Shown one piece after another: positions 32,622 through 41,522 of a stretch of 64,000 bases of DNA (within the stretch, counting starts at the first letter, position 1; every line of letters starts with the position of its first letter). The notes beneath the pieces are model-generated. The model saw only the letters and a program-made list of their open reading frames with translations, was not told the origin of the DNA and did no database searches. Source of the stretch: JADJGC01 sp964576925 (GTDB lineage: Bacteria; Zixibacteria; MSB-5A5; CAIYYT01); contig CAZNWJ010000001.1 of NCBI GenBank assembly GCA_964576925.1, positions 1-64,000 on the forward strand, read 5' to 3'. The position numbers and the translations under genes were made by a program.

Positions 32622-34295
32622 TCAGCGGCCGAGTCGTCGGAGGTGCTGATCGAGCGACAGAACGCGCGCATCTGTTGAATCGGCCTGGAGCGCACCACTG
32701 ACCAGTTCCCGCGCCAGGCTGGTGTCCCCAACTTCCAAAGCGCTGAGTGCAATCTGGTAGGGCAAAGTCGCTTCTGATACGGTGAAAGGGGACTTCGTGA
32801 CAAGCGAGACGGCCAATTGGTGATTGCCGTGCCGCGATGCCAGCCCGGCATAGATCGAGACATAGCGAGAGTCGTTGCGCCTCTCCGGGGGCACCTCGCT
32901 GAGGAGAGACATGGCCTCGGCATTCCGACCTGATGCGAATGCGGTATACGTAGCACGATAGTGAATTTCCTCATCCCGAGGGCGGCTGGTCCGGAGGATC
33001 AGATAGTTCTGATAGGCGGCATCGTATTTCTTGAGCGCGAACTGAACAGGTGCCAACATGGAAATCGTGTTGTGGTCGCCGGGGTCGATGGCTAGTCGCT
33101 TGAGGAACGCAGCTTCGGCTCCTTCGCGATCACCGAGGCGCTCCAGGAGCAATCCCCAACTGGCCAGCCGAAATCCGTTATCATAGCGTTCGCTGTAATG
33201 CAGATCGGAATCGACGCGGGCTTTGACGTAGTCGACCTGCGATTCGGAGTTGAATAGGATCCAGGGAAAGACACGCAGGCAAACGATCGCGACCAGGACG
33301 GCGGCGGCCCAATTTCGGCGTGGGGCGCGCAAGGCGATTAGAGCCGCCAGGGGGATGGCGAAGATTGAGAGCAGGTCCCAGTCACGAAACGCGCCAATCT
33401 TGGGATCGACCATGAGCGTGAATCCCAATGCGCCGGCGAGGGCAACGGTCACGAAGATCTGCCGACGGTCAAACCTCCCCGGCCAAAAGGCAAGGAAGAA
33501 CGCCGGTGCGGAGAGGAGCAGCACATTGAGCAGATCGAGCAGGTGCTCGCCGGAGAAAAGCGAATAGGCTGAATATTCGGTCGGGAGAAACGGCACGACG
33601 ACTTTAGAGATATCCGTGCTGATCGCGACCACCAACCCTGCTATGCCCACGACGACGGCCAAGAGCCAGACGTTAGCGCCAAGACGCCGGCGATATAGGT
33701 AGACCACTGCGGGCAACAGCGTAATGGCGCTGAAATGTGAGATGAGCGCCAGAAGAAAGAAGAGCAGTGGGATGGCTGTAAGGGCACCGGACTCGATGTC
33801 GCGCCACGCGAAGTAGATGAAGTAAAGGATGAAAACATGGAGCAGCGTATAGCTCTCGACATAACCGAAGTAGAACTGCACTGTCGCACTCGCCAGAAAG
33901 GTGAGGGCTACGATCGAGCGCTCCAATCCAGCATCAAAGCGACTACCGAGCTTATAGACTCCGAAGAGAAACGCCAGGCAGCAAAGCGCGGCGATGATGC
34001 GATAACTTAGTTCAGTGGAACCGACGAGGAGGAAGACAACGTGATGGAGAAAAATGTCAAGGGGCTCGGTCGCTGAGAAGATTCTCTCCGTATTGCCGAG
34101 GTGGGTCAGCCCGTCGCCCATCAGGTGGTTTTGCGATGGCAACAGCAATGATCCCGCCCAAATCAGGCCACCGACGATCAGCCAGCAATACCAAGAACCG
34201 GTAATGCGCCGCCAAAGTCCCGGTATCAGCGTCAAGACGACACAGATTCCTGCTATGACCCACATGTAGGAAGGGACTGGTATATGCCAAATCAC
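32622..34295 (-). CDS. polytopic membrane protein (GT-C-like) with C-terminal TPRs
   Basis: The 557-residue protein has about ten membrane helices in its first 350 residues and a cytoplasmic or periplasmic TPR-like C-terminal part (about 370-557, FLKRLAIDPGDHNTISMLAP, YLILRTSRPRDEEIHYRATY). Residues near GDGLTHLGNTERI are positioned as in GT-C glycosyltransferases, whose first loop carries a catalytic Asp; with no other motif this is a weak suggestion. Other functions such as lipid or polymer handling are open. The start is GTG at 34295. It and the next GTPase gene run leftward; the ATP-grasp gene runs away from it on the other strand. Confidence 0.78.
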   Translation of the reverse strand: MIWHIPVPSYMWVIAGICVVLTLIPGLWRRITGSWYCWLIVGGLIWAGSLLLPSQNHLMGDGLTHLGNTERIFSATEPLDIFLHHVVFLLVGSTELSYRIIAALCCLAFLFGVYKLGSRFDAGLERSIVALTFLASATVQFYFGYVESYTLLHVFILYFIYFAWRDIESGALTAIPLLFFLLALISHFSAITLLPAVVYLYRRRLGANVWLLAVVVGIAGLVVAISTDISKVVVPFLPTEYSAYSLFSGEHLLDLLNVLLLSAPAFFLAFWPGRFDRRQIFVTVALAGALGFTLMVDPKIGAFRDWDLLSIFAIPLAALIALRAPRRNWAAAVLVAIVCLRVFPWILFNSESQVDYVKARVDSDLHYSERYDNGFRLASWGLLLERLGDREGAEAAFLKRLAIDPGDHNTISMLAPVQFALKKYDAAYQNYLILRTSRPRDEEIHYRATYTAFASGRNAEAMSLLSEVPPERRNDSRYVSIYAGLASRHGNHQLAVSLVTKSPFTVSEATLPYQIALSALEVGDTSLARELVSGALQADSTDARVLSLDQHLRRLGR

Positions 34296-34458
34296 GATTT
34301 TTGCTCACTCCCACGATGTCGGGCTCAATGTAGAGATCAACGAGCGAAGGAGCAAAGAAAGATTGCAGCAGTGGCCCTGGGTTAACGGAAAAGCCCTTGC
34401 GGAAAGGCGACAGCGCCGACACTTTTGCGGCGATGCGGTCAGTCTTGAGGGTCCAGAG

Positions 34459-35577
34459 ATGAGTATCTTAACCCCGTTCAAGTTTCGTTACGATCTTTGG
34501 CGGAGCGGCGCGCCGACCAGGAGGACGTACGGTGTTTCGTACAAAGCACAGCTAAAGGAGGCATGGGAGCTGTTCAAGCTGAATGAGTTGGAGCCGTACG
34601 AATACAACGACTTTCATCTTGCCGACCCGAAGCTCAGTTCTGAAGAGAAGACGCGGTTCATGAGTTACAACCAAGCCTGCGTTTTTCACCGCGAGTTGAA
34701 TCCGTCGATTGCGCGCGGGGTGCTCAACAAGTGGGTGTTTGCTGTCTACATGCAATCGTACGGGATTGCGACTCCCCGGGTCTACGGGCTGTTTGATCCC
34801 CAGTACGGCTATACAGTCAATGGGGACGCACTGTGCAGCCGAGACGACGTAAAGCGTGTTTTGGACACAGAGAGTCTCTCGGAATTCGTGATCAAACCGG
34901 CATCGGGGGCGAAGGGGTTTCGGGTAACTGTGATTGTTGAACGCCGCTGCAATAAGTTCGTTTCAGGTGACGGACGGGAGTACACAATCGATGGAATCTA
35001 TGATCTCTTGCTCGATGGTTTCCGCGCCGGGCAACCGCTGCACCGCGACGGGATCTTAATCCAGGAGCGGGTGCGGCAGCATGAGATGCTGGATCGAATC
35101 AATCCTCACTGCGCAAATACGATTCGCGTCGTGACTTTCATCAACAATCAGGGGGAGATCGAGGTGTTGATGACGCAATTGAAGTTCGGTCGCGGACGGG
35201 CGATGGTTGACAATGTCAAACAAGGCGGCTTCCTCGCCAACGTTCGGGGCGATGGCACAATCGAGGCGGGATCGAATTCGCTCCCAGACCGTCTTGCGTG
35301 GTTCGACAAGCACCCGGATACCGGACAACAGATTTCGGGATTGCGGCTCCCGCACTACCACGAAGCCGTCGAATTGGCAAAAGTCGCGCAACATCGGCTG
35401 CCGCAACTGCGCTCGCTCGGATTCGATATCGCTATCACCGGCGCGGGCGCGACGATAGTCGAGGGGAACGCCTGGTGGAGCAACTACCCGCAATTGGCGA
35501 TGCGCAAGGGGTTTATCAGCGACGGCCTGCGCGAGGTGCTCGATCAGATCATGCCGCGCAAGAAGATTTACGGCTAA
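34459..35577 (+). CDS. ATP-grasp enzyme (sugar-transfer-associated type)
   Basis: The 372-residue protein shows ATP-grasp features: FVIKPASGAKGFRVTVI (ATP-binding lysine and Gly loop), an acidic central segment, NTIRVVTFINNQGEIEV and the end motif ATIVEGNAWWSNYPQL. It resembles the family of alpha-L-glutamate-ligase-like ATP-grasp proteins associated with sugar-transfer loci. These join a carboxylate, often an amino acid, to an amine in cell-surface polymer assembly. The substrate is unknown. The ATG at 34459 is preferred over a frame that starts at 34363, because the added 32 residues have no family match. Divergent from the GT-C-like gene. Confidence 0.85.
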   Translation: MSILTPFKFRYDLWRSGAPTRRTYGVSYKAQLKEAWELFKLNELEPYEYNDFHLADPKLSSEEKTRFMSYNQACVFHRELNPSIARGVLNKWVFAVYMQSYGIATPRVYGLFDPQYGYTVNGDALCSRDDVKRVLDTESLSEFVIKPASGAKGFRVTVIVERRCNKFVSGDGREYTIDGIYDLLLDGFRAGQPLHRDGILIQERVRQHEMLDRINPHCANTIRVVTFINNQGEIEVLMTQLKFGRGRAMVDNVKQGGFLANVRGDGTIEAGSNSLPDRLAWFDKHPDTGQQISGLRLPHYHEAVELAKVAQHRLPQLRSLGFDIAITGAGATIVEGNAWWSNYPQLAMRKGFISDGLREVLDQIMPRKKIYG

Positions 35578-35695
35578 TACTTTCGCAGAATTCCTTCATT
35601 TTCGGCACCGCAAGAAAACGAAATTGGTTATTGTCTAAGTCTGTGGGGCGAGAACTTGATTCGGCTTGGGTGGGCGAGGGACGTATAAGGAACGT

Positions 35696-36991
35696 ATGAA
35701 AAAGATCATCATCATTGTTTTGATACTCGGTGTAGTCGCCAGCGGTGCGTACTTCGTTTTCGGATTCGGTAAGTCGGACCAGACGGCGGTGGCAAGCGCC
35801 ACCAAGCCGGTGCTACCGACTCGCGGCGATTTGCGCGTCACGATTACCTCCACGGGTAAGGTCGAACCGGTAAAGACTGTCGATATCAAGTCCAAGGCTT
35901 CAGGGGAAATCACAAGGATCCATTATGAAGAGGGCGATTACGTCGAAGGCGGCGAGTTGTTGCTGACGATCGATAAGGAGCAAGTGCAATACAACTACGA
36001 CAAGGCCATTGCCGATCTCGAAGTCGCCAAGGTATCGCTGGAAACCAGTGAACGGGTCTACAATCGGCAGAAGGAGCTGTTTGACAAACAGATGATCTCG
36101 GAGGCAGATATGGACGCCTCCAAGATGAGCCTGGAGCAGGCGCGGGCGACGCTGGTGCGCGCCAAGGCAGCAGCCTCCGACGCAAAGAAACAACTGGATG
36201 ACACGGTCATTCGCGCGCCGCTTTCGGGCCTGATTATCTCCCGGAATGTGGAAGAGGGCAATATTATCGCGTCCGGAACTTCAAATGTCTCGGGCGGTAC
36301 GTTGTTGATGCAGATTGCTCAGGTCGACTCGGTGTTCATCGTGGCCTCAGTGGACGAGACTGACATCGGCAAGGTCGAATTGGGTCAGAAAGTTGAAGTG
36401 GAAGCGGACGCGTTTCCTGACAAGAAGTTCAACGGCGAAGTGCTGAAGATTGCCCCCAAGGCGCTGGTTGAGCAGAACGTGACCGTATTCGAAGTTACCA
36501 CCAAGGTGGATAATACCGAGCGCAAGCTGAAGACAGGTATGAACGCGTCGATCGAGATTATTACCGCGTTCGCCGAGAATGCGCTGCTTGTGCCAAATGC
36601 TGCGGTCAAGGATCCGAAACGGATGGGCGCCGGCGGTGAAGTGATGGCCGGTCGCGGACAGGGTCCGGGCGGTCAAGGTCAACAAGGACCGACAGCGGGG
36701 GCGAATCCGCAGATGGCAGCGCGATTTGGCAACCGTTTCCAGGAGGGTGAGCGGCCACACGCAGATACCAAGATAGTGATGGTCGTCGAAAATGGCCAGT
36801 TGTCGCCGAAACGGGTGGTGGTCGGAGCAAGCAATCTGGACTACACGCAGATTTTGGAAGGGATTTCCGAGACCGATTCCGTTGATGTCACGCCGTTTTC
36901 GCAGATGATGCAAGACCGGCAGGAATGGCGTGATCGGATGTCCTCGCGGATGGGCGGCATGCCAGGCGTGCCGGGCGGCGGTAGAAGATAG
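35696..36991 (+). CDS. orphan HlyD/MacA-type efflux adaptor
   Basis: A 431-residue adaptor with an N-terminal anchor (KKIIIIVLILGVVASGAYFV), lipoyl half (VDIKSKASGEITRIHYEEGD), alpha hairpin (about 95-165), second lipoyl half (VIRAPLSGLIISRNVEEG), beta barrel (VNGEVLKIAPKAL-type) and a Gly/Gln-rich insertion at about 320-345 (GRGQGPGGQGQQGPTAGANP). The family and domain order match the adaptor at 25921, but there is no permease or ATPase next to it. AAGGA precedes the ATG at 35696. It ends in a strong terminator and is monocistronic. It may act with a transporter encoded elsewhere. Confidence 0.93.
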   Translation: MKKIIIIVLILGVVASGAYFVFGFGKSDQTAVASATKPVLPTRGDLRVTITSTGKVEPVKTVDIKSKASGEITRIHYEEGDYVEGGELLLTIDKEQVQYNYDKAIADLEVAKVSLETSERVYNRQKELFDKQMISEADMDASKMSLEQARATLVRAKAAASDAKKQLDDTVIRAPLSGLIISRNVEEGNIIASGTSNVSGGTLLMQIAQVDSVFIVASVDETDIGKVELGQKVEVEADAFPDKKFNGEVLKIAPKALVEQNVTVFEVTTKVDNTERKLKTGMNASIEIITAFAENALLVPNAAVKDPKRMGAGGEVMAGRGQGPGGQGQQGPTAGANPQMAARFGNRFQEGERPHADTKIVMVVENGQLSPKRVVVGASNLDYTQILEGISETDSVDVTPFSQMMQDRQEWRDRMSSRMGGMPGVPGGGRR

Positions 36992-37018
36992 CTTCAGAAC
37001 AGATATTGGAATATGCTG

Positions 37019-37047
37019 AAGGGCACGCGAAGCGTGCCCTTTCTTAT
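37019..37047 (+). terminator. terminator after the orphan adaptor gene
   Basis: AGGGCACGC (37020-37028), loop GAA and GCGTGCCCT (37032-37040) make a perfect 9-base stem followed by TTCTTATC. It is 28 bases beyond the stop at 36991. Confidence 0.85.
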
Positions 37048-37083
37048 CTCTGCAACCACTCAAGCCCGGCTCTTAAGCCACAG

Positions 37084-38226
37084 CTACTTGATCTCCACCT
37101 TTACGCCGATTCCCCGTTGGTCGAGAAGCTGCAGGAAGCGCCCTGAGTCGATCCCGAGTTCGGAGCGGAGGGTGCCGCGCTGGGAGATGGCGCCTTCGGC
37201 GATCATCTGCGCTACGATACCGACCGAGTATGCCGTCGTGCGCTGCATGGCAGAGTGGCCGGTTTCCTTGTTAAGATAGTCCTCTATGTAGTAGGTCGCC
37301 CTTTGGGTGCGGCCACCTTTCTTGCCGATCGCCTCCACATACACCAGAACGACGTCGGGGGCGTTCTTGGGGAGCCGCCGATAGAGACAGTCGCGCAGGA
37401 CCTGATCGGGGCTGATCTTGACGCCGTCGATTTCGTATTGACGTTCGTCAGCAAGACCCAGATCGAAGAGTAAGTTGATCTTATCGAAGTGACCCACGTA
37501 GCGGATCGTCTTGTAGTCGAGCGTCTTAATCTTGCCCTCAAATGTGTAAGGAAGCGTTGAGGCGCCACCGGAGGTGTGATAGGCCTCGAGCTGCGGAAAA
37601 TTCGGCGGGAACGACAGACTCTCGCCCTCAGTGAGGCTGGCAAGCTTGGTGAGCTTGCCGTTGCGCAGCGCGACGGTCGGTTCGCGATATTCGTTAAGCA
37701 AGCCTTCCGGCGAAAAGAAGATAGCATAATTGAGTGGCGGCATGGGATTCTGCGGCAAGCCGCCGACGCGGAGCTTGAGCGTGTCGACTTCGTCGAATTT
37801 TGCGATGGCATCGGCAGCCAGTACCGAGGCCATGCCAGGAGCGAGTCCGCAATCAGGGATGATGGTCAAGCCGGCGGCGGTGGCCTTGTCGGACATGGCG
37901 AATTGCGCGTCGACGACTGAGTTATTGCCGCCCATGTCTACAAAGTGGGTCTTGGTGGCGATCGCCATCTCGGTCAGCAAGGCATTGAGCTTATAGCTGG
38001 CGGCCCCGCAGGCGACATCGGCCTGGGTGAAAAACGGCTTAATGAAGGCAGGATCGCTTAAGTTTCCGACGTGTTTTTCGAGTTTGGCGCCGGGAATCTG
38101 GCCAAGCCGATTGGGGTCAATATCAAGGACGATAACGCGTTCCGGGGACGCGAATTTCAGCAGGTCGTGAACCAGCGCCTGGGACTGGATTCCGGCGCCA
38201 CAAACGAGAAAAGTGGCCATTTTCAT
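37084..38226 (-). CDS. saccharopine-dehydrogenase-family oxidoreductase
   Basis: The 380-residue protein has an N-terminal NAD(P)-binding Rossmann motif (LVCGAGIQSQALVHDLL) with the acidic VLDIDPNR that favours NAD over NADP, a central LNALLTEMAIATKTHFVDMG and a C-terminal catalytic domain. The family includes saccharopine dehydrogenase, homospermidine synthase and other reductases that join or cleave amino acids. No lysine-pathway neighbour specifies the substrate, so I give the family only. It begins 289 bases after the helicase stop on the same strand; the candidate RNA in between lies on the opposite strand. Confidence 0.88.
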   Translation of the reverse strand: MKMATFLVCGAGIQSQALVHDLLKFASPERVIVLDIDPNRLGQIPGAKLEKHVGNLSDPAFIKPFFTQADVACGAASYKLNALLTEMAIATKTHFVDMGGNNSVVDAQFAMSDKATAAGLTIIPDCGLAPGMASVLAADAIAKFDEVDTLKLRVGGLPQNPMPPLNYAIFFSPEGLLNEYREPTVALRNGKLTKLASLTEGESLSFPPNFPQLEAYHTSGGASTLPYTFEGKIKTLDYKTIRYVGHFDKINLLFDLGLADERQYEIDGVKISPDQVLRDCLYRRLPKNAPDVVLVYVEAIGKKGGRTQRATYYIEDYLNKETGHSAMQRTTAYSVGIVAQMIAEGAISQRGTLRSELGIDSGRFLQLLDQRGIGVKVEIK

Positions 38227-38326
38227 GCTCCTTCGGGGCTATTGTCAAATCGCTAGAATGTACAACCGGCAGTAGCCCGGTGGCAAGCCCCGCGGGCTGG
38301 AGAAGGGCATTTTCAGTGAAAATTTC

Positions 38327-38355
38327 TTGCTTATTCTTAAATTCGAGTGTATAAT
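38327..38355 (+). promoter_or_regulatory. strong sigma-70-type promoter of the intergenic RNA
   Basis: TTGCTT (38327-38332), 17-base spacer, TATAAT (38350-38355). The -10 box is a perfect match and the -35 matches four of six. It points rightward between two leftward genes, so it does not drive either. Confidence 0.7.
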
Positions 38356-38361
38356 AAAATC

Positions 38362-38460
38362 GAGGTACGCCTCAGTTGTGTATCGACAGGGGAAGCGCTT
38401 GACTGATTCCATTGGGTGTATCAGTGAAGTAGGAGAGGACTGCTTCCCCTTGTTGTTTTG
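38362..38460 (+). ncRNA. candidate structured intergenic RNA of unknown family
   Basis: The predicted transcript starts near 38362 and has three stems. A GAGG/CCTC stem with a UACG loop (38362-38373) comes first. A closing stem GGGGAAGC/GCTTCCCC (38389-38396 with 38442-38449) encloses an ACTGAT/ATCAGT hairpin (38402-38407 with 38420-38425). The closing stem is followed by TTGTTGTTTT, a terminator-like tail. No coding frame fits. The sequence contains GGA-type loops and single strands (AGGAGAGGA), but the family (6S, SRP, tmRNA, riboswitch) is not one I recognise. It lies in the gap between pcrA and the reductase gene and is antisense to neither. Confidence 0.6.
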
Positions 38461-38515
38461 TGTTCTAACGTGATTTCCCCTGAATTTGAATATAAACCTG
38501 ATCGAGTGATCGAAT

Positions 38516-40687
38516 TTAACGAAGCACTTTGAGTTTTGCGTAACGTGCCAACAACTTCTTGGTGCCCGCGAAGTTGAACCGCACTTCGACTTCGGTGTCG
38601 TCGCCGCTTCCTGTGCGAGTTACGATGGTGCCCTCTCCCCAACGAGCGTGCGCTACGACCGAGCCGATGCGGAGGGTTGCGAATTCGTCTGCTGTTGTCA
38701 GGCTGGAATCCCACAAGAAGTCGGAGTTGACGCGCCCAGAGGCATCGACCATCGTCAGACGTTCGGCGTTGAGGACGCTGTCGGGGATTTCGTCGACAAA
38801 GCGGCTGCGCAAGGTCTGGCGTTCACCGAAGCGGGAGCGCATGAGCGCATACGAGATCGTAAGATGTTTCTTGGCTCGTGTCATCCCGACGTAGAAGAGG
38901 CGGCGTTCTTCTTCGAGATCGTCGGGGTTCTCGCTGGCGCGCGCCAGGGGGAAGAGGCCTTCTTCGAGACCGGTTATGAAGACCGCATCGAATTCCAATC
39001 CCTTTGCGGCATGGAGAGTCATGAGTGTGACGGCATCGGCTCCGCGGTCCCAGTTGTCGATGTCGGTGTAGAGTGCGATCTCTTGCAGGAATTCGGCGAG
39101 GCGCGCTTCGGAGTTTTCCTCCCCGTAATCGCCGGCTGAGGCCGCCAATTCCGCGACGTTGTCGGCTCGACCTTCGACACCAGTTGGGTCTTGCTCCTTA
39201 AGATCCTGCGTTATACCCGTCTTGTCCGCGATGAGCCTGACCAGCGGCTCCAGCGGCATCGTGCGGCTCATCTCCTTGAGGTAGGCAATCATTTCGGCGA
39301 AGCGCGCGAGCTTTGCGACTACGGCTTTGCTGACTTCTTGCAGCGCAGTCCGATCGAGGATCAACTCAAAGAGCGGGATGTTGCGTTCGCGGGCCAAGGC
39401 TTCAAGAGTGGCTATGGTGGCATCACCGAGGGCTCGTTTAGGATAGTTGATGATGCGCTTAAAGCTCACGTCGTCGCGCGGGTTCTCGATGAGCTTCATA
39501 TACGCGAGCATGTCTTTGATTTCCTTGCGCTGGTAGAAGCGCAAGCCGCCGACGATGCGATAAGGAATGAAGCGGCGCTTCAGCGACTCTTCGAGAACGC
39601 GCGATTGAGCATTCGTGCGATAGAGGATGGCAATCTCCTTGCGCGAAACGCCGTCACAAACCGCCGATTCAATACGTTCGGCGACTTTCTCACCCTCATC
39701 GCGATCGCTATCGACAATCAAGAGGGTGAGCGGCTCGCCCTTGTCACCGACCGAGAACAGAGTCTTGCCCTTGCGCCGCCGATTGTTGGCGACAACTTCG
39801 GAAGCCGCTTTGAGAATCGTCTGAGTCGAACGATAGTTTTGCTCGAGTCGAATGACGCGGCAGTTGGGAAAGTCGGATTCGAAATTGAGGATGTTGCTGA
39901 TATTGGCGCCGCGCCAGCCATAGATTGACTGGTCCTCATCGCCGACGGCAAAGATATTGTGCCGGGTGTTGGCGAGCAGCTTGGCCATGACGTACTGGGC
40001 ATGGTTGGTATCCTGATACTCGTCGATCAGGAGGAAGCGGTACTTCTGCTGCAGGCGCTCGCGAATCTCGGAGTCATCGCGCAGCAGCTTGACCGTGTAG
40101 AAGAGCAAGTCGTCGAAATCGACGGCATTGGCGGCTGCCAGTTTCCGCTGGTAAAGCTCGTAGACTTTGGCGACGCGCTCGGCGATGAAGTTACCGACCA
40201 TCGTCTGGAACTTCTTCGCATCTACCAACTGTGACTTGGCATCGCTGATGCGCCCGCGGATCATTGAGGGTGCGGAGGTTTTTGTGTCGAGACCGAGTTC
40301 ATTGATGGCGGTCTTGATGACGCTCATGGCGTCTTCTTCGTCGTAGATGGTGAAGTTGCTGCGCAACCCGATACGTTCTCCGTAGAAGCGGAGCATCAGC
40401 GAGGAGAACGAATGGAAAGTCGAAACCTGCATCCGGCGCTGATCGATGTTGGTGAGACGTTCGATCCGAGCCTTCATTTCGCCTGCTGCCTTATTAGTGA
40501 AGGTCACGGCCAGAATCTGCTCGGGGGCGGCGTGGCCTCCGGCCAGGAGATTGGCGACACGAGAAGTCAGGACGCGCGTCTTGCCGGAACCCGCGCCCGC
40601 CAAGACGAGCAAGGGACCGTCGACGTGGAGCACAGCCTCGCGCTGAGGTTCGTTTAGACCTTCGAGGATTCGTTCTTGACCGCTCAT
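38516..40687 (-). CDS. pcrA: ATP-dependent DNA helicase of the PcrA/UvrD type
   Basis: The superfamily 1 3'-5' helicase has 723 residues: motif I VLAGAGSGKTRVLTSRV (about 32), Ia VTFTNKAAGEMKAR, II LIDEYQDTN, III AVGDEDQSIYGWRGA, IV IRLEQNYRSTQTILKAA, V VTLMTLHAAKGLEFDAVF and VI RRLFYVGMTRAKKHLTI. The PcrA/UvrD group unwinds DNA in nucleotide-excision and mismatch repair and removes RecA or stalled polymerase. The C-terminal 80 residues end with a short Tudor-like segment (VVAHARWGEGTIVTRTGSGD) typical of PcrA. The choice of pcrA over uvrD is a naming preference. Divergent from the methyltransferase operon. Confidence 0.95.
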   Translation of the reverse strand: MSGQERILEGLNEPQREAVLHVDGPLLVLAGAGSGKTRVLTSRVANLLAGGHAAPEQILAVTFTNKAAGEMKARIERLTNIDQRRMQVSTFHSFSSLMLRFYGERIGLRSNFTIYDEEDAMSVIKTAINELGLDTKTSAPSMIRGRISDAKSQLVDAKKFQTMVGNFIAERVAKVYELYQRKLAAANAVDFDDLLFYTVKLLRDDSEIRERLQQKYRFLLIDEYQDTNHAQYVMAKLLANTRHNIFAVGDEDQSIYGWRGANISNILNFESDFPNCRVIRLEQNYRSTQTILKAASEVVANNRRRKGKTLFSVGDKGEPLTLLIVDSDRDEGEKVAERIESAVCDGVSRKEIAILYRTNAQSRVLEESLKRRFIPYRIVGGLRFYQRKEIKDMLAYMKLIENPRDDVSFKRIINYPKRALGDATIATLEALARERNIPLFELILDRTALQEVSKAVVAKLARFAEMIAYLKEMSRTMPLEPLVRLIADKTGITQDLKEQDPTGVEGRADNVAELAASAGDYGEENSEARLAEFLQEIALYTDIDNWDRGADAVTLMTLHAAKGLEFDAVFITGLEEGLFPLARASENPDDLEEERRLFYVGMTRAKKHLTISYALMRSRFGERQTLRSRFVDEIPDSVLNAERLTMVDASGRVNSDFLWDSSLTTADEFATLRIGSVVAHARWGEGTIVTRTGSGDDTEVEVRFNFAGTKKLLARYAKLKVLR

Positions 40688-40758
40688 GGGGTTGCCAATA
40701 TACTGGGCGAACCGTTGATCTCAAGGGAAACTTTGCCTCGAGGAGTTCGTGAGAAACG

Positions 40759-41520
40759 ATGACCACAAAATCCAGCGATACATTCTACCGCGATCTGGCG
40801 CCAGTCTATCATGAGAAGGTCGACTGGGGCAGCCGCCTGAAAAAGGAGGAGCTATTGCATCATCGGCTCGCTTCGATGGGAGACGTAAAGAGCGTCCTCG
40901 ATCTGGGTTGCGGTGACGGCGGGCATTCGGAGTTCTATACGAAGAGGGGCATTCGCTACACAGGCGTCGACAATTCACGCGAAATGATCGCCATGGCAAA
41001 ACGCGCGCACAAGTCGCGTCTGGCGAGCTTCCGAGTGGGAGAGATGCAGCGATTGTCGAATGAACTAGGCGGACGATTCGACCTGTGCCTGCTGATCGGA
41101 AATACGCTGCCGCACCTACTGACTGAACGCGCCCTTGGAGAGACCCTGGCGAGGGTTGCAGGATGTTTGACTATCGGGGGGCGTTTTGTCATCCAGACTG
41201 TGAACCCGGGGATTCTCCGGGGGAAGAACGTGAGCTACTTGACGCCAAGACTTTCCAACGGACGAAGACTATTTCTGCCGTTTTACGTTCGCCGGAGCAC
41301 ACACTGGGATTTCCACATGGTGATTTTTACCTTCTCAGGCCAGAAACTGGAGAATTCACAAACGTTGATCACGAAGCTGCGGTTCTGGTCGAAGGCCGAG
41401 ATTGTACGTTCCGCGCGGGCAGCGGGACTGACTTTAGAGGCAATCTATGGCGGCCCGACGTTGTCTGCGTACCAACCGCGCAAGTCTGATAACTTGATCC
41501 TCATATTCGCGAAGAAGTAA
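40759..41520 (+). CDS. class I SAM-dependent methyltransferase
   Basis: The 253-residue protein has the Rossmann-like SAM-binding fold: motif I VLDLGCGDGGHSEFYTKRG, motif II acidic YTGVDNSREMIAMAKRA, then LCLLIGNTLPHLLTERAL and a beta-hairpin C-terminus. The acceptor, a small metabolite or macromolecule, is not evident. It starts 71 bases from the divergent pcrA, and its stop is separated by two bases from the mutM start, so the two are probably co-transcribed. Confidence 0.9.
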   Translation: MTTKSSDTFYRDLAPVYHEKVDWGSRLKKEELLHHRLASMGDVKSVLDLGCGDGGHSEFYTKRGIRYTGVDNSREMIAMAKRAHKSRLASFRVGEMQRLSNELGGRFDLCLLIGNTLPHLLTERALGETLARVAGCLTIGGRFVIQTVNPGILRGKNVSYLTPRLSNGRRLFLPFYVRRSTHWDFHMVIFTFSGQKLENSQTLITKLRFWSKAEIVRSARAAGLTLEAIYGGPTLSAYQPRKSDNLILIFAKK

Positions 41521-41522
41521 TC

